Made by a program: the position numbers and the translations under genes. Source: Flavobacterium plurextorum (GTDB lineage Bacteria > Bacteroidota > Bacteroidia > Flavobacteriales > Flavobacteriaceae). Taken from it: 64,000 bases of DNA. The stretch spans positions 53,840 through 117,839 of the forward strand of contig NZ_MUHD01000020.1 in the NCBI RefSeq assembly GCF_002217395.1, read 5' to 3'. Within the stretch, counting starts at the first letter, position 1. Each line of letters opens with the position of its first letter. The notes beneath the pieces are model-generated. The model made no database searches and was not told where the DNA came from. It was given only the letters and a program-made list of their open reading frames with translations. Below are positions 52,518-61,544 of this stretch, piece after piece.

Positions 52518-53582
52518 TTAATCAGCAATCGAAAAAGTTGCCAAAACTCCTTTATGATCAGACGGCCAAATACCATTTGGTTTCAAAAACGTATCTCCGT
52601 CCTGAGTCTCCACTCCTTTTCCTTTTACAATACTTGCCGTTGGTCCAACAATTACAGTATCTGTCAGCGAGAGTTTTTTATTTGGATAAAAATAGATAAA
52701 ATCAATACGATCTCTTTCGTCCGCGTCTTTTGCCCATAATAGTTTTGACAATTCCACATCTGTATTATAAGCCGGCCAAGTAAATCCTGGATTTTTAACC
52801 GGATCAGGGTATTTTACTCGATAAGCGTCTAGAAAACCGCTATTTTTAAGCGTTACACTGTTATGCCACGATATAATAACGCCGTTATGATCGTATAAAT
52901 CTTTTGTTGCTGCTGTCCAATCTAAATGCGAAGGTTCGTTAAAATCGCCTCCTAAAAGCACTAGATTTCCTTTTTTACGTTCGATTTGAGCATCTTTTAC
53001 AAAAAGTGCTATTTCTTCGTCACGCTGTGAATCAATATTTTGTTTCAGAATTTTTTCGGTATCTAAAATGGGTTCTGGTAATTTTTTCCAATTAACTCCG
53101 TCGTAACCTCTTGGCAGATAACAAGCATAATGTGTATAATCTAAATGTGCGGCATACACGGCAGCACTAGTTTTCTTGTTTAACCTAATCATGCATTTTA
53201 TTAGCGATTCTGAACTTATTGATGTCGTAGATTCGATAGGAAATTTAGACAAAATAACAGCATCTGTTTTAAGGCTCGAGCCATAAAAAATCTTGCCTTT
53301 GGCTTTTAAAGCTTCTAAAATATGCGGTGTAAACAATACTTCTTTATAATTACGTATTTCACTCAGCAAAACAATATCCGCATCAGATTGAAGAATTACG
53401 TCTACAATCGCGTCAAATCCTCCCTTTACTGTAGTTCCTTCGTGCCAAGTATTTAATGACAGCACTTTTAACTCTTTCTTAAAATTATCTTCCGTCAAAG
53501 ACTTCACACCAAAAGCTGACACAGAACTAATTGCCGCTCCAAAAAACAACAAAGAAACAAGGAATAGTATTTTATTTTTCAT
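52518..53582 (-). CDS. Exported endonuclease/exonuclease/phosphatase-family protein
   Basis: A 354-residue protein with a signal peptide (MKNKILFLVSLLFFGAAISSVSA). The EEP fold motifs are LSLNTWHEG, VLLSEIRN (metal-binding Glu), LGGDFNEPSHLDW and the final SDHKGVLATF. This superfamily covers DNases, sphingomyelinases and inositol phosphatases; export fits a secreted nuclease or phosphodiesterase scavenging nutrients. The substrate is unknown. It is transcribed alone. Confidence 0.87.
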   Translation of the reverse strand: MKNKILFLVSLLFFGAAISSVSAFGVKSLTEDNFKKELKVLSLNTWHEGTTVKGGFDAIVDVILQSDADIVLLSEIRNYKEVLFTPHILEALKAKGKIFYGSSLKTDAVILSKFPIESTTSISSESLIKCMIRLNKKTSAAVYAAHLDYTHYACYLPRGYDGVNWKKLPEPILDTEKILKQNIDSQRDEEIALFVKDAQIERKKGNLVLLGGDFNEPSHLDWTAATKDLYDHNGVIISWHNSVTLKNSGFLDAYRVKYPDPVKNPGFTWPAYNTDVELSKLLWAKDADERDRIDFIYFYPNKKLSLTDTVIVGPTASIVKGKGVETQDGDTFLKPNGIWPSDHKGVLATFSIAD

Positions 53583-53753
53583 TGAATATCTTAAAAAATT
53601 AGATTGAGTTTTTCTCTCGTCTACATTATTGATTTGCTAAATTCAAATATACATCATAATACAAATCAAGAGAAATAGTTGTTAAAAATTAATACAAAAA
53701 TAGCTTCAATCAAAAAACGTTTGTATTTTGGCTAAAGCAATTCTTCAATATTG

Positions 53754-53761
53754 TAATTTTG
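53754..53761 (+). promoter_or_regulatory. -7 element (TAATTTTG) of the GNAT gene
   Basis: An exact TAnnTTTG match 57 bases before the ATG; TTG occurs at 53728-53730, with a gap of 23, slightly long. Confidence 0.4.
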
Positions 53762-53817
53762 TTTTTCCCGATAAAGCAGAAGGCAATTCAATTTTATAAA
53801 ATACAACCCAATTTATA

Positions 53818-54324
53818 ATGATTACCAAAGCAGCACTACAAGATATTCCCGCATTAGTAACTTTAATTAACTCTGCCTACAGAGGAGAAACTTCTAAAAA
53901 AGGCTGGACAACCGAAGCGCATTTACTGGAAGGAAAAAGAACTGATGAAGAAGAAATGACCGAAATTTTGCAGGATCCTAAAAACACGATTTTGAAATTT
54001 ACGGAGAATGATAAGATTATTGGTTCGGTTTTATTAGTCGAAAAAGGACATCAATTGTATTTAGGAATGTTGACAGTTTCGCCTGAACTTCAAAATAGCG
54101 GAATTGGGAAAAAGCTTTTGGCTGAAGCCGAAATTCATGCTAAAACTCTTGGTTTATCCAGCATTATTATGACGGTTATTTCGGTTCGTGAAGAACTCAT
54201 CGCTTGGTACAAACGACACGGTTATGTTGATACTGGCGAAAGAGAAGCTTTTCCTGAAAGCGGCGTACATATAACGGTTTCGGAAGAACCTTTGGAGTTC
54301 TTTTGCCTCGAGAAAAAGATTTAA
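53818..54324 (+). CDS. GNAT-family N-acetyltransferase
   Basis: A 168-residue acetyltransferase. The acetyl-CoA-binding motif A is LGMLTVSPELQNSGIGKKLL (the R/Q-x-x-G-x-G/A loop as QNSGIGK), followed by the LIAWYKRHGYVDTG motif B. It transfers an acetyl group to an amine; the substrate is not known. It begins directly with the domain (MITKAALQDIPALVTLIN). Confidence 0.88.
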   Translation: MITKAALQDIPALVTLINSAYRGETSKKGWTTEAHLLEGKRTDEEEMTEILQDPKNTILKFTENDKIIGSVLLVEKGHQLYLGMLTVSPELQNSGIGKKLLAEAEIHAKTLGLSSIIMTVISVREELIAWYKRHGYVDTGEREAFPESGVHITVSEEPLEFFCLEKKI

Positions 54325-54434
54325 GTTTTTTACCGCGAAGAAATAAAGACACCACATTTTTTTACAGTATAAGTTATTCTAAAAGCAGGATCAATTATGT
54401 ATTTAAAAACTTGAAGTCTTATTAAAAAATATTA

Positions 54435-54570
54435 AACACATAGAAACATAGATTTTATGTGTAAAAAAGGATACAAAAAGAAATATATTTCTTTCACATA
54501 GAAGGCTATATGCATTTTAAATAAGTGAAACGCCTTTTTTACGTAAACAAAATCTATGTTTCTATGTGTT
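54435..54570. repeat. Long inverted repeat with 22-bp perfect arms
   Basis: Left arm 54435-54456 (AACACATAGAAACATAG...) and right arm 54549-54570 are exact complements over 22 bp. Inside them, GTAAAAAAGG (54461-54470) pairs with CCTTTTTTAC (54533-54542). The whole can fold into a long hairpin in the 284-base gap between the GNAT and HutD-like genes. A related word recurs near 57690-57712. Confidence 0.85.
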
Positions 54571-54608
54571 AAAATAATTTCACCCAACGGATTAAAAATT
54601 TTAATATA

Positions 54609-55157
54609 ATGAACATACGTTTTTTGCCTAAAAAAAATGTTACTGCTTCTATTTGGAGCGGCGGATTGACATATGAATATACAATATATCCGAAAACAGC
54701 AAGTTATGCCGATAGAGATTTTGTATTTAGAATAAGCAGCGCTACCATAGACGAAGTTCCTTCAGAGTTTACCAAATTTAAAGGCTATTACCGATACTTG
54801 GTTATGCTCGATAACAGCTTGCATATTGAGATAAACAAAGAAAAAAAAGTATACGAGAAATATGAAATCATGGAATTCAATTCGGATGATGAAGTGACTT
54901 CTTATACAAAAGGGATTGATTTTAACTGGATGATTTCTGAAAAAATACCTCATCACAAACTGGAAATAACAAATGGTAATCAGAATTGTGATGCTCAAAT
55001 ACTACTTTTATTTTCTTTACAGACAACCGTTATTACAATTAATGAGAAGCATTACTCTTTAGAACCGTATGATTTATTGGTGATTGAAAATCAAGAAAAG
55101 GAAAATGTAATACTTGATTTTTCTACTGAATGCCTTTTTGGAATGCTGGATTTTTAA
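54609..55157 (+). CDS. HutD/Ves-family protein
   Basis: A 182-residue cupin-like protein of the HutD family. Marks are the SIWSGGLTYEYTIYP start, FVFRISSATIDEVPSEFTKF and YYRYLVMLDNSL, which line up with HutD's WKNGGGxTxEI, FxWRxSxA and GxxRxLxxLxG pattern. HutD is usually in histidine-utilisation clusters, where it is thought to set an upper limit on hut expression. The hutH gene here is 11 kb away, so the link is indirect. Confidence 0.75.
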   Translation: MNIRFLPKKNVTASIWSGGLTYEYTIYPKTASYADRDFVFRISSATIDEVPSEFTKFKGYYRYLVMLDNSLHIEINKEKKVYEKYEIMEFNSDDEVTSYTKGIDFNWMISEKIPHHKLEITNGNQNCDAQILLLFSLQTTVITINEKHYSLEPYDLLVIENQEKENVILDFSTECLFGMLDF

Positions 55158-55185
55158 TCTGATCCTGTATTGGGTTTAAAAGTTT

Positions 55186-55395
55186 AACCGCAAAGTTCGC
55201 AAAGGTTTACGCAAAGCTCGCAAGTTTTTTTTTCTCGAAATCCCGATAGCTATTGAGAATAAAGTAGCAAAGATCTTTTGATACAGTTCCATACAGTTTG
55301 TCATTTCGATCCCGAAGCCTCGGGATCGAAATGACAAGATTGGGGATAAATGCATTAAATAAAACCTTTGTCGCTTTGAACCTCTGTGCCTTTGA
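55186..55395. repeat. Cluster of intergenic repeats, including a 40-bp inverted repeat
   Basis: Positions 55186-55226 carry CGCAAAG words. Positions 55298-55337 are a near-perfect hairpin (TTGTCATTTCGATCCCGA and its complement, 4-base loop), a family widely dispersed in Bacteroidota genomes. Positions 55363-55400 carry ACCTTTGTCGCTTTGAACCTC-type words of period 8. No gene is visible. Confidence 0.75.
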
Positions 55396-55398
55396 GCC

Positions 55399-55782
55399 TT
55401 ACAAAACTAATTCCTCAAACAAACGCTGAATTGTTTTCTCTAAATCCTGACACAAACCTGGATGTGGTCTTGACGTTTGAATCGCCGAACTTCTAATTGC
55501 GGTCAACCATCGAAAACGCTCTGGAATATCGAATTCTGCAATTGGTCCGCCGTCTTTGGCTCCGTTTGTGATTTTTTCTAATGAAGTCAAATTACATTCT
55601 AATTGTTCGATATCAAAATCGTCAGAAAGCGCTTGAATTTTTTCTTTATTAAGATGAAAAAGTACTTTTATAAATTTGGCTTTTTTACAAAATAAAATAA
55701 TTCCGATATTCAGGAATTCTTCGCGTTCTACCCTTGGTACAACTCGAATCACGGCATACTCATATAAGTGATTATCTTGCAT
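55399..55782 (-). CDS. DUF3037 protein
   Basis: A 127-residue protein of the DUF3037 family, with the YEYAVIRVVPRVEREEFLNIGIILFC start and the FRWLTAIRSSAIQTSRPHPGLC segment that define it. It has no known function. The gene follows the HipA-like gene with an 11-base overlap, so the two are coupled. DUF3037 next to a HipA-like protein is a repeated pairing in bacterial genomes. Confidence 0.82.
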   Translation of the reverse strand: MQDNHLYEYAVIRVVPRVEREEFLNIGIILFCKKAKFIKVLFHLNKEKIQALSDDFDIEQLECNLTSLEKITNGAKDGGPIAEFDIPERFRWLTAIRSSAIQTSRPHPGLCQDLEKTIQRLFEELVL

Positions 55783-56554
55783 TTTGAGCCTGATTTACAA
55801 AGATTTCTGAATTTTCTAATCTGGTTTTTAAAAACTGCAAATACACATTTCTTAAACCTTCGGGCGTTTCATCGGTATCTTCCCATTGCAGCCATTCGAG
55901 CGGAATTGTATTTACAATATCTTCTAAAATTTCTGTTGTTAAAAGCGCTTTAAACTCGGCGTCAACTTCTTTTAAAAGTGAAGCCTGCGGCAATAAAACG
56001 TGATCTTTTATTAATGCAAACGGACTTTTGGCATGTTGTTCCCAATTGTTCCAAGAATGATGAAAATACAAACAAGCACCATGATCTATGAGCCATAGTT
56101 CTTTATGCCAAATCAGCATATTGGTATTTTTAAAAGTTCTGTCAACGTTTGTAATATAGGCGTCCAGCCACACGATTTGTGAAGCCAATTTGGCATCGAC
56201 AGTGGTTACAACTGGATCAAAAGTAATGGCACCTGATAAAAAATGAAGCGCAAGATTCAATCCTTGACTTCCTTGCAGTAAATCCTGAATTTCTTCATCG
56301 GCTTCGGTTCTTCCAAAAGCTTCATCAAGGTTAGCAAAAACCAATTCTGGCAGTTGCAATTTTAAAGCTTTTGCAATTTGTCCGCCTACTAATTCGGCTA
56401 TAAGGGCTTTTACACCGTGTCCGGCTCCTTTGAATTTTAAGACGTATTTAAAATCATCATCGGCTTCTGCCAAAGCGGGCAAAGATCCGCCTTCGCGCAA
56501 AGGCGTAATATAACGAGTAACATTTACCGTTCTAAGATCGAAGTTGTTTTTCAT
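55772..56554 (-). CDS. HipA-like kinase-fold protein (HipA_2 type)
   Basis: A 260-residue protein with the ATP-grasp-like HipA kinase fold. Visible blocks are FKYVLKFKGAGHGVKALIAE (phosphate-binding strand), WLDAYITNVDRTFKNTNML (catalytic-loop D and N) and LWLIDHGACLYF (metal-binding D). It is shorter than E. coli HipA (about 440 residues) and has no HipB antitoxin next to it, but does have DUF3037. A toxin role should not be assumed; the partner suggests a separate function. Confidence 0.75.
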   Translation of the reverse strand: MKNNFDLRTVNVTRYITPLREGGSLPALAEADDDFKYVLKFKGAGHGVKALIAELVGGQIAKALKLQLPELVFANLDEAFGRTEADEEIQDLLQGSQGLNLALHFLSGAITFDPVVTTVDAKLASQIVWLDAYITNVDRTFKNTNMLIWHKELWLIDHGACLYFHHSWNNWEQHAKSPFALIKDHVLLPQASLLKEVDAEFKALLTTEILEDIVNTIPLEWLQWEDTDETPEGLRNVYLQFLKTRLENSEIFVNQAQNAR

Positions 56555-56688
56555 TTTTTTAAAGATTCAAAGATGCTAAGTTTCTAATCTTTGATAATAC
56601 AAACTTACGATTTTTGATTTTAGATTGTAGAAAGCAGATTTTAGATTTTTCCCCTGTTCACGCAGATTTTGCAGATTTATTCCCTTTG

Positions 56689-56755
56689 TGTCATCCTGAG
56701 CGAAGTCGAAGGACTTCACATTACAATTAGTCTTCGACTTCGCTCAGACTGACAT
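56689..56755. repeat. Dispersed inverted repeat (TGTCATCCTGAGCGAAGTCG type)
   Basis: The left arm TGTCATCCTGAGCGAAGTC(G)AAGGAC and the right arm GTCTTCGACTTCGCTCAGACTGACA are complementary with a few differences and about 17 bases between. The word family is known from many unrelated bacterial genomes as a short dispersed palindrome. It lies in the gap between the HipA-like gene and nnrD. Confidence 0.85.
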
Positions 56756-56826
56756 TTGTAATTATATACATTTTGAAACAATACTGTACACAAAAAAAGT
56801 ACAACATTATCTGATTAACATATTTT

Positions 56827-57675
56827 CTAATTATCTAATTCAAGAAAAGCTTTTCCTAGATATTTAATAATTGTAGAAGCGGTAAAAGACTCATAACCTG
56901 TTTTTGGTAAAGCTAAATCGGCTGTTAATCCGTGAAGATAGACGCCTAGTTTTGCTGCATATTTGGGCTCATAACCTTGTGCAAGCAGACTTGTAAGGAT
57001 TCCGGTTAAAACATCTCCGCTTCCTGCGGTGGCAAGAGCAGCATTTCCAGTTGTGTTTTGGTAAATTTCAGATTTATTGATGATAAAAGTCGGCGCGCCT
57101 TTCATTACTACAATCACTTTATATTTCTCTGAAAATGCAATTGTTTTTTGAAATTTTTCGGAATCTGAATTCCATTTACCTATTAAACGTTCCAGCTCTT
57201 TTGGATGCGGCGTTAAAATGGTGTTTTCTGGAACTAATTCAAACCAAGATAGATTTTCGGCTAAAATATTTAAGGCATCTGCATCGATAACTAAAGGTGC
57301 TTTATTGATTCTTAAAAATTCAAATAAAGCTTTTTGTGTTCCGAGTTCCTTCCCTATTCCTGGTCCAATGCCAACTGCCTGCGGAATTAACGGTAAATGA
57401 ATGTTAGTAATGAAATTTGTATTTTCGTCTGTAACTGTCATTACTTCGGGAATTGAGATTTGAAGAATCTGATAACCGCATTTTGGGATAAAAGTCGTTA
57501 CGAGTCCGCATCCTGATTTTAAACAGGATTTTGAGGCCAAAACGGCGGCTCCAATTTTTCCGTAACTTCCCGCAATAATAACGGCATGGCCTTGAAGTCC
57601 TTTGTGTGTATGAGGATTTACAGGTTTGTATACTCTTAAAGCTTCCTCTTTTGTGATTAAATACGGAGATTTCAT
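56827..57675 (-). CDS. nnrD: ADP/ATP-dependent NAD(P)H-hydrate dehydratase
   Basis: A 282-residue repair enzyme that restores NAD(P)H from its damaged hydrated forms. Motifs are [38 protein letters not shown] and GSGDVLTGI with the catalytic aspartate. Only the dehydratase domain is present; the epimerase (NnrE) half often fused to it is missing and not seen nearby. The start is set at the ATG at 57675; a GTG eight codons upstream is possible. Confidence 0.88.
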   Translation of the reverse strand: MKSPYLITKEEALRVYKPVNPHTHKGLQGHAVIIAGSYGKIGAAVLASKSCLKSGCGLVTTFIPKCGYQILQISIPEVMTVTDENTNFITNIHLPLIPQAVGIGPGIGKELGTQKALFEFLRINKAPLVIDADALNILAENLSWFELVPENTILTPHPKELERLIGKWNSDSEKFQKTIAFSEKYKVIVVMKGAPTFIINKSEIYQNTTGNAALATAGSGDVLTGILTSLLAQGYEPKYAAKLGVYLHGLTADLALPKTGYESFTASTIIKYLGKAFLELDN

Positions 57676-57850
57676 TTGATGCTTTTTTATTTTAAACACA
57701 TAGAATCATAGCTTTTCTTTGCGAATAATGGCGCTTCACTTGTTTGAACAAACATAGCTGATTATAAAAACTTTGTATAAAGGATTCTTTTATGTTTCTT
57801 GATTAAAGTTACATAAAAAATCGAAAGCACGAATATTTCTTTTAAACGAT

Positions 57851-57934
57851 CAGCCCTAGCCCTGATAACAGCGGCATCCTTTTACTTTTTTCTTTAAAAA
57901 GTAAAAGATATAGCGGATAGCAGGAAATAGCTCC
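57851..57934. ncRNA. Conserved structured element, possibly a Flavo-1-like RNA
   Basis: CAGCCCTAGCCCTGATAACAG and GCGGCATCC, then a long stem TTTTACTTTTT / AAAAAGTAAAA, then GATATAGCGGATAGCAGG and AAATAGCTCC. I recall this layout, with constant flanks and a variable central stem, from many Flavobacteriia intergenic regions. Rfam lists a Flavo-1 RNA from this group; I could not confirm that this is it. The shorter element at 8168-8221 shares the flank words. The strand is not certain. Confidence 0.55.
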
Positions 57935-57986
57935 TAATCATTGCGAAATTTATAATTTATACCATTCAAATTTGATATTTTTTAAA

Positions 57987-57994
57987 TAAATTTG
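57987..57994 (+). promoter_or_regulatory. -7 element (TAAATTTG) of gcvT
   Basis: An exact TAnnTTTG match 26 bases before the ATG. No TTG at the usual distance. Confidence 0.5.
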
Positions 57995-58019
57995 CGATTC
58001 AATTTTATAAAACAACACA

Positions 58020-59102
58020 ATGAAAAATACTGCGCTTACGCACATACATGAGAGTTTGGGAGCAAAAATGCTGCCTTTTGCAGGTTACAATATGCCTATT
58101 ACATACGAAGGTGTAAATGCTGAACATGAAACAGTTCGAAACAGTGTGGGCGTTTTTGACGTTTCGCATATGGGCGAATTTTTACTTACTGGTCCAAATG
58201 CTTTGGCTTTGATTCAGAAAGTAACTTCAAACGATGCTTCGACTTTGACAATTGGAAGAGCTCAATATTCTTGTCTGCCAAACAATGAAGGCGGAATTGT
58301 AGATGATTTGATTGTATATAAAATGAAAGAGGAAGAGTATTTACTTGTTGTAAATGCTTCGAATATCGAAAAAGACTGGAACTGGATTTCATCTCACAAT
58401 GATTTAGGTGTTGAAATGAAAAATCTTTCTGATGATTATTCTTTATTGGCAATTCAAGGACCAAAAGCGGTTGAAGCAATGCAGCCTTTGTCGTCATTAG
58501 ATTTAGCTGCAATTCCATATTACCACTTTGAAGTTGGTGATTTTGCAGGTTTTAATGATGTAATTATTTCTGCTACTGGATATACTGGTTCTGGCGGATT
58601 TGAAATTTATTGCAAAAATGCAGATGCTGAAGCAATTTGGAATAAAGTTTTTGAAGCTGGTGCAGCTTACGGAATCAAACCTATTGGACTTGCTGCCCGT
58701 GATACTTTACGTTTGGAAATGGGATTCTGTTTATACGGAAACGATATTAACGATACAACTTCTCCTCTTGAAGCTGGTTTAGGATGGATTACTAAATTCA
58801 CTAAAGATTTTACAAATTCTGAAAGTTTGAAAAAACAAAAAGAAGCTGGTGTTACAAAAAAATTAGTAGCTTTTGAAATGCAGGAACGTGCGGTGCCAAG
58901 ACACGATTATGAAATCGTTGATGCTCAAGGTGAAGTAATTGGTATTGTAACTTCTGGAACAATGTCTCCTTCTATGAACAAAGGTATTGGTTTAGGATAT
59001 GTTACTGTTGCTAACAGCGCTGTTGACAGTGATGTTTTTATTAGAATTAGAAAAAATGATGTTCCTGCAAAAGTGGTGAAACTGCCTTTTTACAAGAAAT
59101 AA
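58020..59102 (+). CDS. gcvT: Aminomethyltransferase, glycine cleavage T protein
   Basis: A 360-residue folate enzyme that releases ammonia from the aminomethyl lipoyl-H protein and makes methylene-tetrahydrofolate. Motifs are [58 protein letters not shown] and a C-terminal [17 protein letters not shown]. The length and motif order are typical. gcvH and gcvP are not in the window. It ends in a strong terminator. Confidence 0.96.
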   Translation: MKNTALTHIHESLGAKMLPFAGYNMPITYEGVNAEHETVRNSVGVFDVSHMGEFLLTGPNALALIQKVTSNDASTLTIGRAQYSCLPNNEGGIVDDLIVYKMKEEEYLLVVNASNIEKDWNWISSHNDLGVEMKNLSDDYSLLAIQGPKAVEAMQPLSSLDLAAIPYYHFEVGDFAGFNDVIISATGYTGSGGFEIYCKNADAEAIWNKVFEAGAAYGIKPIGLAARDTLRLEMGFCLYGNDINDTTSPLEAGLGWITKFTKDFTNSESLKKQKEAGVTKKLVAFEMQERAVPRHDYEIVDAQGEVIGIVTSGTMSPSMNKGIGLGYVTVANSAVDSDVFIRIRKNDVPAKVVKLPFYKK

Positions 59103-59123
59103 TATTTTCCTAAAATATTTAGA

Positions 59124-59157
59124 AAATGCATTACAAATTGTAATGCATTTTTTTTTG
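59124..59157 (+). terminator. Intrinsic terminator after gcvT
   Basis: The stem AAATGCATTACA / TGTAATGCATTT has a short loop and is followed by a T-run. Confidence 0.88.
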
Positions 59158-59322
59158 GCCAAAAATTAAAGTATTTACAAGAAAAAGTGATTTAATCTGC
59201 GTTATTTTCAAATGCATTTATGGCTGTTAAAAACATTTATTCGAATGTAAGATTTTTTAGAAAAAACGTAATTTTTATGAAAAAATAAACGTAATTTTAG
59301 TCTAAACGAAGATTTTCGATTT

Positions 59323-61353
59323 ATGAAAAAAATAGTATTAGTATTGATGTTAACTGCCAACGTTCTATTTAGTCAAAATAGTGACAACACCTGCGAAATA
59401 CTAAACAAAATAAATGCGACAATCCAAGCAGAACACCTACGTCCGAAACCAGTCGATGACAGTTTATCAGTTTTTGTTTTTGACAATCTAATTAATGAAT
59501 TAGATCCCTCTCGAAACATTTTTTTTAAGAATGAATACGATGAAATGGCCGCAAAATATCGTTTAAACTTAGACGATTTAATTCTAGAAAACGACTGCAG
59601 TTTTTTGACTGACATTACATCAAAATACATCGCTGGATTAGAAAGAACAAAAAGTATTCTTGAAAAAATTCAAGCTGCACCTTTTGATTACAGTAAAAAA
59701 GACACCATTAGATTCTACAAAAAATCATTTCCTTTCTATTTGAAAAAAGAAGATTTAGAGAAAGTATGGCGAAAAAAAATACACTATCAAATTCTTGATG
59801 ATATGGCAGAAACAAGCGATAATTTAGATTCTATTAAAGCCAATTTTAAATCTATAGAGGCAAAATCTAGAAAATTGATTTTATCAAATGAAATCTGTCG
59901 TATTAATACGCTGTTAGAAACCAAAACGAATCAAAACGAAAATCTTTATAATTTTTTCTGCACCTATTTTGATCCGCATACAGCCTATTTTAGCGACGAT
60001 TCTAAATCGAGCTTTGTTGCGTCGTTGTCCAAAGAGCATTTATCATTAGGAATGACGGTAAACCTTAATGAAAAAAATGAAATTATTGTACAAGAACTTG
60101 ACCCAAATGGTCCTGCATATCAAACTGGCCAGATAAAAAAAGGCGATCAAATCGTTTCGGTTTCTAATCAAAAAGAAACGCTTCAGGTTTCGTGTGCTTC
60201 ATTAGAATCTATTTCGACCATGATTTTATCTGAGGCGAATAAGAGCTTGACTATTACTCTTAAAAGGAATTCAGGTAAAAGTTTTGAGGTTTACATTGAA
60301 AAGCAAGTAATGAAAGATGAAGAAAATTCGGTTTTCAGTTTTATAATTGGCAAAGACAGTAAAATTGGATATATCAAAATTCCAAGTTTCTATGCTGATC
60401 TGGATGGAAACAGCCGAAAAGGCTGCGCTGATGATGTAGCCAGAGAAATTATAAAATTAGAAAGAGACAATATCAAAGGTCTTGTTATAGATTTAATAGA
60501 TAATGGCGGCGGTTCTATGGAAGAAGCCATCAAACTTGCCGGAATGTTTGTTGATTATGGTCCGCTTTCGATTGTTATCGACCATACTAAAGAAAAATCT
60601 ATTATAAACGACCCTTTTAAAGGTGTGATCTACAAAGGTCCAATTGTAATTTTAGTAAATAGTAATACGGCATCGGCCAGTGAATTTTTCTCTTCTATCA
60701 TGCAAGATTATAACCGCGCACTTTTAGTAGGCAGCAGTACGCTTGGCAAAGCAACTATGCAGACGATTCTTTCGCTTGACGAAACAAAAAATACAGACTT
60801 TCTAAAAATTACGATTAATAAATTTTACCGAGTAACAGGAAAAAGTCATCAATATATAGGTGTTACACCAGACGTAGTTCTTCCTGAGTTTTATGAAGAT
60901 GTTTATCAAAAAGAAAGCGATTTTCCAACTGCTATTAAAAATGACAGCATTACTTCAACGCTAAAATACCGCCCGTATGTAAAACGAGCTTTAATTGATA
61001 AACTAGCCAAAAACAGTAAGGCAAGATTGGCTGATAATTTTTATTTTAATGATATTAAAAAAATCAATCTAAAAATCGATCAACTGGTAAACACTCCAAA
61101 AGCTGAAGTACCAATGACGATTGATGCTGTTTTTAATCAGAAAAAAATAGTAAATTCTTTGTGGAAAGAAATCAATACTTTTAATGACGAAAATAATCCG
61201 CTGGACGTTTACAACTCCACTGTAAATCAGTATTTATTGAGTGCATATCCTAATGACAAAACAATAAATCAGTACCAAATGGATCATTTAAAAATAAATC
61301 CATATCTAAACGAAGCGGTTAATATTATAAATGACTTTAATTCTTCGAAATAA
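59323..61353 (+). CDS. S41-family C-terminal processing protease (tail-specific protease type)
   Basis: A 676-residue protease with a signal peptide (MKKIVLVLMLTANVLFSQ). An N-terminal Tsp-type region precedes a PDZ domain (about 245-320, LSLGMTVNLNEKNEI and KKGDQIVSV), then the S41 catalytic domain with Ser451 in NTASASEFF and Lys476 in TLGKATMQ. The Ser-Lys spacing of 25 equals that of E. coli Prc. A C-terminal extension follows. The enzyme works in the periplasm on protein C-termini. It is a stand-alone gene. Confidence 0.92.
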   Translation: MKKIVLVLMLTANVLFSQNSDNTCEILNKINATIQAEHLRPKPVDDSLSVFVFDNLINELDPSRNIFFKNEYDEMAAKYRLNLDDLILENDCSFLTDITSKYIAGLERTKSILEKIQAAPFDYSKKDTIRFYKKSFPFYLKKEDLEKVWRKKIHYQILDDMAETSDNLDSIKANFKSIEAKSRKLILSNEICRINTLLETKTNQNENLYNFFCTYFDPHTAYFSDDSKSSFVASLSKEHLSLGMTVNLNEKNEIIVQELDPNGPAYQTGQIKKGDQIVSVSNQKETLQVSCASLESISTMILSEANKSLTITLKRNSGKSFEVYIEKQVMKDEENSVFSFIIGKDSKIGYIKIPSFYADLDGNSRKGCADDVAREIIKLERDNIKGLVIDLIDNGGGSMEEAIKLAGMFVDYGPLSIVIDHTKEKSIINDPFKGVIYKGPIVILVNSNTASASEFFSSIMQDYNRALLVGSSTLGKATMQTILSLDETKNTDFLKITINKFYRVTGKSHQYIGVTPDVVLPEFYEDVYQKESDFPTAIKNDSITSTLKYRPYVKRALIDKLAKNSKARLADNFYFNDIKKINLKIDQLVNTPKAEVPMTIDAVFNQKKIVNSLWKEINTFNDENNPLDVYNSTVNQYLLSAYPNDKTINQYQMDHLKINPYLNEAVNIINDFNSSK

Positions 61354-61489
61354 AAGTTTTTTGTTCCAAGTTTTTTTGTTTCAAGTTTCGGGTTTTACAC
61401 ATAGCGTGCTAAATTTTACGCAATATTGTACCAACTTGAAACTTAAAACCTGAACCTCAAAATAAATCAAAAAAACTTAAATTTTGATT
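61354..61489. repeat. CTTGAAAC / GTTTCAAG inverted words
   Basis: GTTCCAAGTTTTTTTGTTTCAAG (61363-61385) and the complement words CAACTTGAAACTTAAAACC (61433-61451) could pair. They belong to the family of the 442-492 tandem repeat. Confidence 0.6.
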
Positions 61490-61520
61490 TTGGAAAAATT
61501 AAGGAATAACCGTATTTTTG
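61490..61520 (+). promoter_or_regulatory. Promoter of the yebC-type gene
   Basis: TTG at 61490-61492, a 20-base gap, then TATTTTTG at 61513-61520, exact to TAnnTTTG. The ATG is 25 bases downstream. Confidence 0.7.
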
Positions 61521-61544
61521 CATCACAAAAACTAAAAATTAGAA

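Larger units (their letters stand above)
57676..58019. other. Divergent intergenic region nnrD / gcvT
   Basis: 344 bases containing a CACATAGAATCATAG word (57695-57710), the conserved structured element at 57851-57934, and a TAAATTTG -7 element for gcvT at 57987-57994. No gene was seen. Confidence 0.6.

Noticed and set aside
55772..56554. A HipBA toxin-antitoxin pair
   Set aside because: No HipB-like HTH gene is present; the neighbour is DUF3037.
57851..57934. A hammerhead-type ribozyme core (CTGATAA ... GAAA)
   Set aside because: The three helices around the core do not pair, and the CTGATAA word departs from CTGATGA. The structured-element reading fits better.
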